This document shows, one piece after another, positions 7,765 through 16,006 of a DNA stretch of 64,000 bases. The stretch is from Rubrobacteraceae bacterium (GTDB lineage Bacteria > Actinomycetota > Rubrobacteria > Rubrobacterales > Rubrobacteraceae): assembly GCA_030448125.1 (NCBI GenBank), contig JAUJNO010000003.1, positions 56,576 through 120,575 of the forward strand, in the 5' to 3' direction. A program made the position numbers and the translations under genes. How positions within the stretch are numbered: the first letter of the stretch is position 1; each line of letters opens with the position of its first letter. The notes beneath the pieces are model-generated. The model saw nothing but the letters and a program-made list of their open reading frames with translations. It did no database searches and had not been told where the DNA came from.

Positions 7765-8364
7765 ATGGCGACAAGCTCGGAGGGCGGCCGGAGAGGTTCG
7801 GTCTTTAGCCTGAACGTCCGGCAGATCGTCATTGCCGGTATTCTCGGGGGGATCGCGATCTTCCTCGGATATACTCGCCTGGGTTTTATCCCGGTACCGA
7901 ACCTGGCGGGTAGCGCGACCATTATGCACGTGCCCGCTATCTTGGGTGGCGCTTTGGAGGGTCCGGTCGTGGGGACGATCGTGGGCGGCATCTTCGGCAT
8001 CTTCTCCTTTATTCAGGCCGAGGTTCCGTTCTTCAGGGACCCGCTGGTTTCGATACTGCCTCGGCTCTTCATCGGTATCGTAGCCTGGGCTGTTTTCGCG
8101 GCCCTGCGCGACCGGAGTGTGGACCTGGCCTCGGCCGTTGCGGGGGTAATAGGCTCGCTGGCGAACACCGTCGGGGTCCTCGGAATGGCCGTCCTGCTAG
8201 GTTACCTGCCGCTCGTGGCTATCGTGCCCATCGTGCCCCAGGCCATAGCGGAGGCGATCCTGGCGGCCGTAGTCACCGTCGTCGTGGTCCGGGGGGTCCT
8301 GCTCTACCGTAGCGGGCGCACCACGGCTCCGGAGGTAAGGTCCGACGAAGAGCGCCGCTACTAG
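7765..8364 (+). CDS. ECF transporter substrate-binding S component
   Basis: 199 residues, ATG with AAAGGAGGAACGGC upstream. Five to six hydrophobic segments, beginning after a short basic N-terminus (FSLNVRQIVIAGILGGIAIF). The loop VPNLAGSATIMHVPAILGGA, the segment GPVVGTIVGGIFGIFSFIQAE and then FRDPLVSILPRLFIGIVAW match the COG4684/PanT-like group of energy-coupling-factor S components. Substrate unknown: the family covers pantothenate-like and other vitamins, and no riboswitch was seen upstream to identify it. Followed at 25 nt by its own ATPases and T component, so this is a dedicated group I ECF system. Confidence 0.85.
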   Translation: MATSSEGGRRGSVFSLNVRQIVIAGILGGIAIFLGYTRLGFIPVPNLAGSATIMHVPAILGGALEGPVVGTIVGGIFGIFSFIQAEVPFFRDPLVSILPRLFIGIVAWAVFAALRDRSVDLASAVAGVIGSLANTVGVLGMAVLLGYLPLVAIVPIVPQAIAEAILAAVVTVVVVRGVLLYRSGRTTAPEVRSDEERRY

Positions 8365-8389
8365 CAACCGAAGAGCAGGCGCGGGCGCG

Positions 8390-9232
8390 ATGATCGAGGT
8401 AAAAGACCTTTCGTTCGCCTACCGGACGGGAGAGGCCGACGCGGTACCCGCGCTGCGAGATCTGAACCTGAAGATAGAGCCGGGCCAGCTCGTGGCGATC
8501 ATAGGCCACAACGGCTCGGGGAAGAGCACCCTTGCAAAGCTCTTGTGCGCCGTCCTGTACCCGACGGAGGGCGAGATCCGGATAGACGGTGTCCCCGTTC
8601 GCGAGGAGAACCAGTGGGAGGTGCGCCGCAGGGTCGCGGTCGTCTTCCAGGACCCGGACGACCAGCTCGTTATGAACCGGGTCGAAGACGACGTCGCCTT
8701 CGGTCCCGAGAACCTCGGGCTCCCGCGCGAGGAGATCGCCGAACGCGTGAGGTCGTCTTTGGAGGCGCTGGGATTGGTGGAGATCGGCGGGCGCCTGATC
8801 GAGGACCTCTCCCCGGGCCAGAAGCAGCGGGTGGCGATAGCGGGCGCGTTGGCGATGAGGCCGCGCTTTCTGGTGCTCGACGAGCCGACCTCGCTACTGC
8901 CGGTCCCGGTGGCGCGGCGTTTGATCTCTACCGTCGGGGACCTGAACCGCCGGGAGGGTATGGGCGTCCTCCACGTCACCCACTCGATGTCCGAGGCGGC
9001 CCTCTTCGAGCGCGTCGTGGTGATGGACGAGGGCTGCCTGGTCCTCGACGGGACGCCGGCGGAGGTCTTCCGCCACGTGGAGAGGCTGCGGGAGATCGGG
9101 CTGGACGTCCCCCTGGCCGCGAGCCTCGCCCACCGGCTGCGGTCCCGGGGCACACCACTGGAAGGAGACATCCTCGACGGAGCCGACCTTCGGAATGCGC
9201 TCGCCGCGGTGAGGGAGTCCACGGCCTCTTGA
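8390..9232 (+). CDS. ECF transporter ATPase A1
   Basis: 280 residues. Walker A GHNGSGKST near residue 47, Q-loop VVFQDPDDQLV with the ECF-typical PDDQ, signature LSPGQKQRVAIAGALAMRP, Walker B FLVLDEPTSLLP, switch His in VLHVTHSMSEA. The usual signature LSGG is LSPG here. It pairs with the next ATPase as a heterodimer driving the T component. The stop overlaps the TTG start of the next gene (TTGA). Confidence 0.9.
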   Translation: MIEVKDLSFAYRTGEADAVPALRDLNLKIEPGQLVAIIGHNGSGKSTLAKLLCAVLYPTEGEIRIDGVPVREENQWEVRRRVAVVFQDPDDQLVMNRVEDDVAFGPENLGLPREEIAERVRSSLEALGLVEIGGRLIEDLSPGQKQRVAIAGALAMRPRFLVLDEPTSLLPVPVARRLISTVGDLNRREGMGVLHVTHSMSEAALFERVVVMDEGCLVLDGTPAEVFRHVERLREIGLDVPLAASLAHRLRSRGTPLEGDILDGADLRNALAAVRESTAS

Positions 9233-10107
9233 CGCACGACGCCGGGGAGCCCCCGATCATCGAGCTGCGGGACTTTCGCTACACCTACCTCGAAGGGACG
9301 CCGCGGGCGAGCGAGGCGATCCGGGACGTCTCGTTCGGGATCCGGCACGGCGAGCGCGTGGGAATAGTGGGCCCGACCCAATCGGGCAAGTCCACCGTCG
9401 TCGATGCCTTCGCCCACCTGCTGCGCCTCAAACCCGGACAGGTCTTCTACAAGGGCGAGGATGTCGCCGCGCCCGGCTACGACCGGTCGGCCCTGCGACG
9501 CGAGATCGGCATAGTCTTCCAGCAGCCCGACTCGCAGCTTATAGAGGACGTCGTCGGGGCGGACGTCGCCTTCGGCCCGACCGCCGCCGGGCTTCCGGCC
9601 GGGGAGACGCGCCGCCGCGTCGAGGAGAGCCTGAACGCCCTGAACCTCTCGTACCCCGAGTACCGGTTGCGCTACGTCCACGCGCTCTCCGGCGGACAAC
9701 GCCGCCGCGTCGCCATAGCCGGCGTGCTCGCCATGCACACGCCGGTCCTGGTGCTCGACGAGCCGATGGCGGGTCTCGACCCTCGCGGACGGCGCGAACT
9801 GCTGGAGCTACTTATACGGCTCCAGAGCGACCGCGACCTGACCCTCGTGGTCTGCTCGGCGTCTCTGAGCGACGCGAGCCTGCTGTGCGACCGCTTCGTG
9901 GTCCTGGATGGAGGCCGCACGGTCATGGACGGGCCGGTGCGCGAGGTTCTGCGAGAGGCCGACCGGCTGGCGGAGCTGGACATCACGCTCCCCGAGACCG
10001 TGAACGTGGTGCGGGAGTTGCAGGAGCTGTTCCCGGACCTCCCGGCCGATATCCTCGCCGAGGACGAGCTGGAGGTTGAGCTGCTAAAGAGGCTGGGGGC
10101 GGCGTAG
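9229..10107 (+). CDS. ECF transporter ATPase A2
   Basis: 292 residues from TTG at 9229, overlapping the previous stop. Walker A GPTQSGKST, Q-loop FQQPDSQLI, signature LSGGQRRRVAIAGVLAMHT, Walker B VLVLDEPMAGLDP. The switch-loop histidine is not in the usual place: the segment reads LTLVVCSASLSDAS, so this half-site may be catalytically weak. That would be compensated by A1, as in asymmetric ABC dimers (inference). The longer open frame reaching back to 8545 is a shadow over A1. Confidence 0.88.
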   Translation: MTHDAGEPPIIELRDFRYTYLEGTPRASEAIRDVSFGIRHGERVGIVGPTQSGKSTVVDAFAHLLRLKPGQVFYKGEDVAAPGYDRSALRREIGIVFQQPDSQLIEDVVGADVAFGPTAAGLPAGETRRRVEESLNALNLSYPEYRLRYVHALSGGQRRRVAIAGVLAMHTPVLVLDEPMAGLDPRGRRELLELLIRLQSDRDLTLVVCSASLSDASLLCDRFVVLDGGRTVMDGPVREVLREADRLAELDITLPETVNVVRELQELFPDLPADILAEDELEVELLKRLGAA

Positions 10108-10937
10108 TGCTAGAGCTCCAGCGCAACGTCATCTTCGGACAGTTCGTAGACACTGGTTCGCCGATACACAAGATGGACGCCCGGATAAAGCTCATTGCGA
10201 CGTTCGTGTTTATCGTCGCCTCGTTCCTCATCGACAGCTTCCTCGGCTTCGCCCTGGTCCTGCCCCTGCTGGCCCTGATACAGCTCATCTCGCGCGTGCC
10301 TGCGGGCTACGTGCTGCGGGGCTCGCGCTTCTTCCTGGGCTTTCTGGTCTTTATCCTCTTTTTTCAGGTCCTCTTCTATCCTGGGGAGGTGCCGGAGTCG
10401 AGTTACCTGTGGCGCTGGGGCTTTCTCTCGATCTCCACCACCGGGCTGTACACGGCGGGAATCCTGGGCCTACGCGTCATCTTTCTCTACTACGTGACGA
10501 CCATGCTCATGTTGACCACCTCCCTCGTGGACCTGACGAACGGCCTGGAGCTCATCTTCGGGCCCTTACAGAGGATCCGGGTACCCGTCAACGAGCTGGT
10601 GCTGGTGTTCGTAATCGCGATCAAGTTCGTCCCGATCTTTATCGGGGAGGTCGAGCGCCTGGCCCGGGCGCAGACCGCCCGTGGGGTACCCTTCGACGAG
10701 GGCGGCGCCTTTAAACGCGCCCGCCGCCTCGGGCGTCTGCTCGTCCCGATCTTCATCAGCGGCTTCGCCCGCGCCGACCTCCTCACGACGGCGATGAACA
10801 CCCGCAGCTACCGGGGCGGTCGCTACCGCACGAAGCTGCGCCAACTACACTCGACCGCTACAGACTGGCTGATGCTGCTACTGGTGGTGGCCTGGATGCT
10901 GGCGGCCTGGCAGCTCCCGGACAGGCTCTTGTCGTGA
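10107..10937 (+). CDS. ECF transporter transmembrane T component
   Basis: 276 residues, GTG overlapping the preceding stop by one base. Four to six membrane segments (KLIATFVFIVASFLID, GFALVLPLLALIQLI, FFLGFLVFILFFQVLF, and a C-terminal WLMLLLVVAWMLAAW). Cytoplasmic coupling helices carry the two arginine-containing motifs AQTARGVP and NTRSYRGG, which dock on the ATPases. The N-terminal DTGSPIHKMDARIKL is typical of the family. Last gene of the operon. Confidence 0.9.
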   Translation: MLELQRNVIFGQFVDTGSPIHKMDARIKLIATFVFIVASFLIDSFLGFALVLPLLALIQLISRVPAGYVLRGSRFFLGFLVFILFFQVLFYPGEVPESSYLWRWGFLSISTTGLYTAGILGLRVIFLYYVTTMLMLTTSLVDLTNGLELIFGPLQRIRVPVNELVLVFVIAIKFVPIFIGEVERLARAQTARGVPFDEGGAFKRARRLGRLLVPIFISGFARADLLTTAMNTRSYRGGRYRTKLRQLHSTATDWLMLLLVVAWMLAAWQLPDRLLS

Positions 10938-11270
10938 GTTGACCGGCAGATATAGTGTAATCCGCCGATCCGATTCCCACGAACAAGAGTAGTCGACGCG
11001 GATACAGGATCGTTATCGAACCGCCCGTTCTCTTCGGTTTTCTTCATCGCGGCGCTCCCTGAGCGCCAGCCTACGCGCCTCCGACCGAACAGCTCCGGGT
11101 TTCGGGTTCTCGAGGTCATCGACGGCGTACCAGGGCCACCAGCACCGAGGTTGTGACCGGACCACTGCGCCTCGAGCTCGCACGGGCAGTGGACCACCAC
11201 GGTTTGGTCTCTCGTGCCGTCTTATGGAACCGACCGGCCCCATCGTAGGTTGGTAGTCCCGGCGTTTCCA
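10938..11270. other. Intergenic stretch, no supported gene
   Basis: About 330 nt between the ECF operon and the operator at 11271. Short frames exist on the minus strand (for example 11013-11243), but they are arginine/cysteine-rich, lack ribosome sites and resemble no family I know. No terminator clearer than small local repeats was seen. Confidence 0.4.
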
Positions 11271-11285
11271 TTACCTCCCAGGTAA
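11271..11285. promoter_or_regulatory. Palindromic operator TTACCT-CCC-AGGTAA
   Basis: A perfect 6-3-6 palindrome followed by TCGAC, 107 nt before the hydrolase start. The same palindrome with a different centre, again followed by TCGAC, precedes the next gene (12278-12292). Two such sites within 1 kb indicate a dimeric repressor or activator. Confidence 0.6.
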
Positions 11286-11391
11286 TCGACGCGGTGAGTA
11301 GCGGCTCCTAAGATGGCCGTGTAGTCCAGATCGAGCAGGTTCGGGTCCTCCCGCCTTGCTCTCGAAATCGAAAGGGAAGGAGCGCGAATTG

Positions 11392-12246
11392 ATGAGCACC
11401 ACTTCGCTACACGCAGCCCGAGCCGGCGAGCCTAGCTTCGTACGTACCGCCGATGGAGTCAACCTCTTTTACCGAGACTGGGGACAAGGCGAGCCGATCG
11501 TCTTCGTCGCCAGTTGGTCCTTACCGTCGGACTCGTGGAACTATCAGATGCTCGCGCTCTCGGAGCAGGGCTTCCGGTGCGTGGCCTTCGACAGGCGCGG
11601 CCATGGACGGTCGAGCGACCCGGGGCGTGGCTACGACTTCGACACCCTGGCCAATGACCTTGCCGCCGTGCTCGACGTGTTGGACCTGCGCGGCGTCACG
11701 TTGGTCGGCCACTCGATGGGTCCGGGGGAGATCGTCCGCTACCTGACACGCCACGGGGGCGACCGGGTGGCGCGCATCGCTCTGCTCGGCGCCACCACGC
11801 CGTTGCTCTTCAGGACGGCGGACAACCCCGACGGCATCGACGCCTCTTACTTCGAGGCTTTTCGGCGCGACGAGCTGATGCGGGACTTCCCCAAGTGGAT
11901 CGAGGACAACTTCCCGCCCTTCGTGACGCCCGAGACCTCGCCCCAGATGAGGGATTGGGTCGGAGGCATGGCCCTGCGGACGTCCGGCAAGGCGCTGCTC
12001 GACACCAACCGCGCCGTGACTACCGCGGATTTCCGGGAGGAGCTGCCGAAGATCACGGTTCCGACCCTTGTTATTCACGGCGACCGGGATGTGACCGCCC
12101 CTCTCGACATCACCGGCCGACGAACGGCGGATCTCGTGCCAGACGCGAAGCTGCAGGTCTATGAGGGAGCGCCCCACGGCCTCTTCGTGACGCATATAGA
12201 TCGTCTGAACCAGGACCTGTTGGACTTCGCTCGAGATCAGATTTGA
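11392..12246 (+). CDS. Alpha/beta hydrolase, non-heme chloroperoxidase-like
   Basis: 284 residues from the ATG at 11392 with AAGGAG 9 nt upstream. Alpha/beta fold landmarks: oxyanion region VFVASWSLPSD, nucleophile elbow GHSMGPGEIVRYL (Ser in GxSxG; family members usually have GHSMGGGE), acid IHGDRDVTAP and histidine APHGLFVTH. Closest in pattern to bacterial arylesterase/perhydrolase (non-heme haloperoxidase) proteins. Cytosolic, with no signal peptide. A palindromic operator lies upstream. Confidence 0.85.
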   Translation: MSTTSLHAARAGEPSFVRTADGVNLFYRDWGQGEPIVFVASWSLPSDSWNYQMLALSEQGFRCVAFDRRGHGRSSDPGRGYDFDTLANDLAAVLDVLDLRGVTLVGHSMGPGEIVRYLTRHGGDRVARIALLGATTPLLFRTADNPDGIDASYFEAFRRDELMRDFPKWIEDNFPPFVTPETSPQMRDWVGGMALRTSGKALLDTNRAVTTADFREELPKITVPTLVIHGDRDVTAPLDITGRRTADLVPDAKLQVYEGAPHGLFVTHIDRLNQDLLDFARDQI

Positions 12247-12277
12247 CCAGAGTACTCTGCCTTTTGCTGCAGAATCG

Positions 12278-12292
12278 TTACCTGGCAGGTAA
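12278..12292. promoter_or_regulatory. Palindromic operator TTACCT-GGC-AGGTAA
   Basis: Same 6-3-6 palindrome and same TCGAC flank as at 11271-11285, here 73 nt before the membrane-protein start, so this gene and the hydrolase are probably co-regulated from separate promoters. Confidence 0.6.
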
Positions 12293-12364
12293 TCGACCTC
12301 GTCACACTGCGACGGCATCATAACGTAGCTAACGCCATTTCGGTTGGCTTGAAAGGAGTTCACC

Positions 12365-12799
12365 ATGACGACGCACCGAACACAGTCCGGCCTCGGCCGA
12401 TCCGTCCAGGAGGACCGCGACGGTTTTCTGCGGTTGGTACTGAAGCTCGACGCCGTTGCCACCGGTGCGGTCGGTCTGCTGTCCGTGGCCGCCAGCCCGA
12501 TGCTCGACGACCTGCTGGGAATCCCGTTTGCCCTGTTGGTACCGGTCGGGCTGTTTCTGGTCGCCTACGCGGTGGCGATCTGGATCGTCGCAACCCGCCG
12601 CCGCGTGAGCAGGCCGGCCGTGTGGGCCGCAGTCGCGATCAATCTGATGTATGTGGTGGACTGCGTCGTGGTCGTCGCGGCCGGTTGGTTCCCGCTGACC
12701 GCTTTGGGCGCTGCTTTCGTCCTCTTCCAGGCCGCCGCAGTCACGCTCTTCGCCGCGGCGCAGTTCTACACCCTCCGAAAGGCGGCTCGACCAAGCTAG
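12365..12799 (+). CDS. Four-TM membrane protein, unknown function
   Basis: 144 residues, ATG with AAAGGAG upstream. After a cytosolic N-terminus of about 25 residues there are four membrane segments: LDAVATGAVGLLSVAA, LLVPVGLFLVAYAVAIWIVA, AVWAAVAINLMYVVDCVVVV and AAFVLFQAAAVTLFAAAQF. The pattern resembles small four-TM proteins found beside stress hydrolases and regulators in Actinobacteria, but I cannot name a family with confidence. Followed by a strong terminator. Confidence 0.75.
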   Translation: MTTHRTQSGLGRSVQEDRDGFLRLVLKLDAVATGAVGLLSVAASPMLDDLLGIPFALLVPVGLFLVAYAVAIWIVATRRRVSRPAVWAAVAINLMYVVDCVVVVAAGWFPLTALGAAFVLFQAAAVTLFAAAQFYTLRKAARPS

Positions 12800-12823
12800 G
12801 CGCAACGAGGCGCCGAGAGACGA

Positions 12824-12853
12824 GAGGCGACGCTGCCGTAGCGGCGTCGCCTC
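12824..12853 (+). terminator. Intrinsic terminator
   Basis: 10-bp stem GAGGCGACGC / GCGTCGCCTC with a 10-nt loop, 25 nt after the membrane-protein stop. Confidence 0.65.
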
Positions 12854-13047
12854 CGTGCGTACCTTAGACTGGAGCGGGTATGTCGGACTTCTTTCGAGCC
12901 GGGAAGGCCACGCAGACAGTGTGCCTCGTGCGCTGCACGTAGGGCGATCGACAATCGCCGTCCAGACTGACCTTTCCGCTGAGTGCGGCAGGCGCATCGC
13001 GCAGAGGACCCAGACGGTGGTCGGCGGGGCAAGGAGGTGAGGATCCG

Positions 13048-13869
13048 GTGACGACAGCACATCAACCCCGACGACCGGTCGGCGAGCTGTTGCGCAGGTG
13101 GCGGGGGCGCCGCCGCTTGAGCCAGTTCGAACTCGCCCTCGAGTCGGGGATCTCCGCCCGGCATTTGAGCTTCGTGGAGAACGGTAGGTCCGCGCCGAGT
13201 CGCGACACGGTCCTCCGCCTCACAGAGGAGCTGGACCTTCCGCTGCGCGAGCGCAACCACCTGCTTCTCGCCGCCGGCTACGCGCCCGTCTACTCCGAAG
13301 CTGCGCTGGACTCCCCCGAGATGTCCGCTGTGCGCGGAGCGGTGCGTCAGGTGCTTGCTGGACACGAACCCTACCCGGCCGTGGTGGTGGATCGGGGCTG
13401 GAACCTCGTCGACGCCAACGCCAGCGTCGCGCTGTTTACTGAGGGGGCGGACCCGGAACTGCTCGCGCCCCCGGCCAACGTGCTACGAATAAGCCTCCAC
13501 CCCGATGGCATGGCGCCGCGTATCGTCAACCTGGGCGAGTGGCGGGCCCACTTGCTCGGCCGCCTTCGCCGCCAGGTCGTCCTGACCGCCGACCCCGAGC
13601 TCGCCCGTCTTTTGAACGAACTACGTGCCTACCCCTGCGACCAGCCCGAACCCGAGGTCGAGGTTCCCGGCCCCGGCGACATTGTCGTACCGCTGCGCAT
13701 CCGCTACGACGGCCGTGAACTCGCCTTCTTCAGCACCGTGGCCACCTTCGGCACGCCGCTCGACGTCACCGTCGCCGAACTCGCCATCGAGTCGTTCTTC
13801 CCCGCCGACCCCGACACGACATCCGTACTTCGTAGCGGCTGGATGAGCGATGCTGGCGGAGGCAGCTAG
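13048..13869 (+). CDS. XRE-family regulator with MmyB-like ligand-binding domain
   Basis: 273 residues, GTG start with AAGGAGGTGAGGATCC upstream. N-terminal HTH (about residues 10-70: LLRRWRGRRRLSQFELALES, ISARHLSFVENGRSAPSR) followed by the MmyB-type domain (YPAVVVDRGWNLVDANASVA, VNLGEWRAHLLGRLRRQV, VPLRIRYDGRELAFFSTVATFG). Such regulators commonly sit beside oxidoreductase or hydrolase genes. It is the best local candidate to bind the paired TTACCT palindromes, though TetR or MarR factors elsewhere are alternatives. Confidence 0.88.
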   Translation: MTTAHQPRRPVGELLRRWRGRRRLSQFELALESGISARHLSFVENGRSAPSRDTVLRLTEELDLPLRERNHLLLAAGYAPVYSEAALDSPEMSAVRGAVRQVLAGHEPYPAVVVDRGWNLVDANASVALFTEGADPELLAPPANVLRISLHPDGMAPRIVNLGEWRAHLLGRLRRQVVLTADPELARLLNELRAYPCDQPEPEVEVPGPGDIVVPLRIRYDGRELAFFSTVATFGTPLDVTVAELAIESFFPADPDTTSVLRSGWMSDAGGGS

Positions 13870-13899
13870 TTCCCCTATACGGGGCGCCGCTTTCACTCT

Positions 13900-14580
13900 C
13901 TACCTCCACAACGGGTCGTCTTGTAGGTGGACGTTATTGACCTGCAACCAGTGCCTCTCGTCCGTGTCTTCCTGCTTGCGCCAGGGCCGCGTCAGCCCGA
14001 CGCTCAGGATCACCTCGACGCCGGCCCGGATGCGTCTTTGCATGTTTGCTACGAGGTCCCGGCGGGGCGTTCTGTGATCCCTCTCGTACAGCCGCAGATC
14101 GGCTACCGATAGGTTCGCCGTCCCGAGGGCTATGCGGACGGCGCCCCGATGGTCCACGTACAGCGACGGCCGCTCCTTCGGCGCCAGACAGCCCAACGAG
14201 GCGTGTCCCTCCCGGATGCCGACCGTGCGGCTCCGTTCCCGTTGGTCGAGGTCGGGCCCGAATAGTGTCGCCAGGCTCTCGTAGGCCATCCGGTTGAGAA
14301 GCTCCCAGTAATCGTCCGGGTCGTCGTCGAATAACCACGTCGCCTTCGCCGGGTCGAAGTAGTGATCCTCGATCTCCGGGGCGCCCCCAGCGTAGACGGT
14401 CGGGCCGAGGTCTACCACGGACCCGATGCTCAACGGTCCGCCGTTGTACCTGAGAAGGTCGGTGGTGAGCCTGCCGCGCGGGAGTACCGGACGGACGTGG
14501 CCCAGCGTGTTTACGTCTACGCCCGCCACGCATATGTACCCCGGCTGCATCCGCGTCAGATGGTTCACCAGTATGTGCAT
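13900..14580 (-). CDS. Dual-OB-domain-like protein of a DUF488 cassette
   Basis: 226 residues, ATG at 14580. The sequence opens MHILVNHLTRMQPGYICVAG, then GHVRPVLPRGRLTTDLLRYN, then a helical middle (DDYWELLNRMAYESLATLFG) and a beta-rich second half (GHASLGCLAPKERPSLYV, RIALGTANLSVADLRLYE, VEVILSVGLTRPWRK). This matches my memory of the dual OB-containing proteins that accompany DUF488; the match is by eye. OB folds suggest nucleic-acid or nucleotide binding, but function is unknown. It is the last gene of a minus-strand cassette, 6 nt after the DUF488 stop. Confidence 0.65.
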   Translation of the reverse strand: MHILVNHLTRMQPGYICVAGVDVNTLGHVRPVLPRGRLTTDLLRYNGGPLSIGSVVDLGPTVYAGGAPEIEDHYFDPAKATWLFDDDPDDYWELLNRMAYESLATLFGPDLDQRERSRTVGIREGHASLGCLAPKERPSLYVDHRGAVRIALGTANLSVADLRLYERDHRTPRRDLVANMQRRIRAGVEVILSVGLTRPWRKQEDTDERHWLQVNNVHLQDDPLWR

Positions 14581-14586
14581 GATCCG

Positions 14587-15035
14587 CTACAGGTGAACGG
14601 CCCGGATGCCGCCCCACTCCCGATCCAGGTACTCGAGAACGAGACGCCGGTGGCAACGCTCGGGTCTGGCCTCGCTACACAATAGCGCCGTCGGAGCCTC
14701 CTCGAAAAGTTTCCTGTCCAACGCCTCTTCGACCCGGCGCTCCCGCATAAGCTCCAGGAAGCGCTTTTCGTACCCGGGCCATTCCTCTCTCCCCTTTCTG
14801 TAAGCGTCTAGTATATCCCGGGACGGGGCGAGCAACGGTTCGTGAAGGTACTCCGCGCCGCAGAGCTCTTCGAGAAAGAATGAGAGGTCGTCGCGTTTGG
14901 CGAACCCCGCCAGCTGGGACGAGTTGTTCAGCCGCACGTCGAGGAGCCGCTTTACTCCGGCCTCCCTCAGCGTCCCGAAGAACTCGGACGCCGTCCTCTT
15001 CGTAAAACCGATCGTATAGACTTCCGTACGCTCAC
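14587..15035 (-). pseudogene. DUF488 domain, second copy, frameshifted at its N-terminus
   Basis: From GTG 14937 the frame reads MRLNNSSQLAGFAKRDDLSF, ending LLCSEARPERCHRRLVLEYL, with the DUF488 signature CxE...CHR. The conserved N-terminal strand VYTIGFTKRTASEFFG (15021-14974) is in the same frame but has no start codon before an upstream stop. The preceding DUF488 gene runs through this region in another frame. One added base near 15022-15035 joins the two frames into a single 349-codon tandem-DUF488 protein. So this is either the C-terminal half of a fused protein or a separate gene that lost its start. Function of DUF488 is unknown. Confidence 0.65.
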
Positions 15036-15635
15036 CTCCGAGTCCGGGAACAGGACCGGCTGGTCACCGCTCGCTTCGCCCTCCGTATGAATGCTGCCGT
15101 CGCCCCGGATGTGCCGGACGGCGACCCCCCGCTCGCCCAGAACCCGCCCGACGAGGAGCCTGCGGTGGCACCCGGTAGGGTCTTCTTCGCTGCAAAGCAG
15201 GGCGATTCTGCGCTCCCGAATCCCCCTCTCCAGCTGGTGGATCCCATCGAGGAACGGCCGGGAGCTCTCGATCCGCGCGTAATCCACCCGGCCATCCGCG
15301 TCGTAGAACTCCTCCCCAATGGGCCTCCCTCCCAACTCGAGGCCGAGGAACAGGCGCCCGATCCCGTTGTCCGACAGGGTAGCTTCGATGTCTTTGGCGT
15401 TGAAGTGTGGCGCGTGCCTGGAGTACGGCTGCGAGCGGACATCCGCCACGACCTCGATCCCGTGCCCCTTCAACAGGCCGACGAACTTCTCCGCCGAATG
15501 GTTGGAATGCCCGATAGTGAAGACGGATCCTCCTCGGGAAGCATCGCAGTTTCCGCTCACCGATTCCTGGCTCTGCGGTGACTGCTGACCGTCGATGTCG
15601 TCTTCCTTCCTGGCGAGCGCCTGCGCGTACCGCAT
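14967..15635 (-). CDS. DUF488 domain protein, first copy
   Basis: 222 residues, ATG at 15635 with GGAGG 14 nt upstream. DUF488 landmarks: VFTIGHSNHSAEKFVGLL, VVADVRSQPYSRHAPHFN (the DVR motif), FLGLELGGRP, ALLCSEEDPTGCHRRLLV (CxE...CHR) and LGERGVAVRHIRGDGSIHTE. The last 25 residues (VSVRKSIRSVLRRG...) are not DUF488-like. They read into the N-terminal segment of the second copy in the wrong frame, implying a missing base. The first 35 residues are extra relative to the domain. Head gene of the DUF488-DUF488-dual-OB cassette. Confidence 0.75.
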   Translation of the reverse strand: MRYAQALARKEDDIDGQQSPQSQESVSGNCDASRGGSVFTIGHSNHSAEKFVGLLKGHGIEVVADVRSQPYSRHAPHFNAKDIEATLSDNGIGRLFLGLELGGRPIGEEFYDADGRVDYARIESSRPFLDGIHQLERGIRERRIALLCSEEDPTGCHRRLLVGRVLGERGVAVRHIRGDGSIHTEGEASGDQPVLFPDSEVSVRKSIRSVLRRGRRPSSSGR

Positions 15636-16006
15636 GAGCAGATCGGGATCCTCCTAAAGAGCGTTCTCGGGAACCTTGCGACGACGGTAAGTATAATCCC
15701 GTAACAGCGTCCTCCCCACACCTTCTCGAACCCCGCCTCGGGTATAAGGCAGCAGACGCGAAGGTTCCAGGCCCGGGTTGGACCCGGTTCGGCGGCTCCA
15801 CGAAGTCCTTACCGCCAGGGCTTTGTCGCTACCCTCGATTCCCTTCTTCTAACGAGGTCGAGTTTGCGCTAAACTCGCACCAGATGAGGCGAAATGGATA
15901 GGGACGTGCGGATCCGGAATCACTCCACTCGCAAGGGCAGGGTGGGGTAGTTCGCCCGCGAGGTGGCCTCACCTTCCAGGGCTCCTGATCTAGGTTGGAG
16001 GCTTCA
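15636..16006. other. Intergenic stretch, no supported gene
   Basis: About 370 nt between divergent units. Minus-strand frames across 15829-16158 are proline-rich shadows. I see no RNA gene or terminator of note. Confidence 0.4.

Noticed and set aside
8545..9228. Long in-frame extension of the second ECF ATPase
   Set aside because: It is Arg/Pro/Gly-rich shadow sequence lying over the first ATPase gene.
11013..11243. Small minus-strand frames between the ECF operon and the hydrolase
   Set aside because: No ribosome sites, Arg/Cys-rich translation and no recognisable family.
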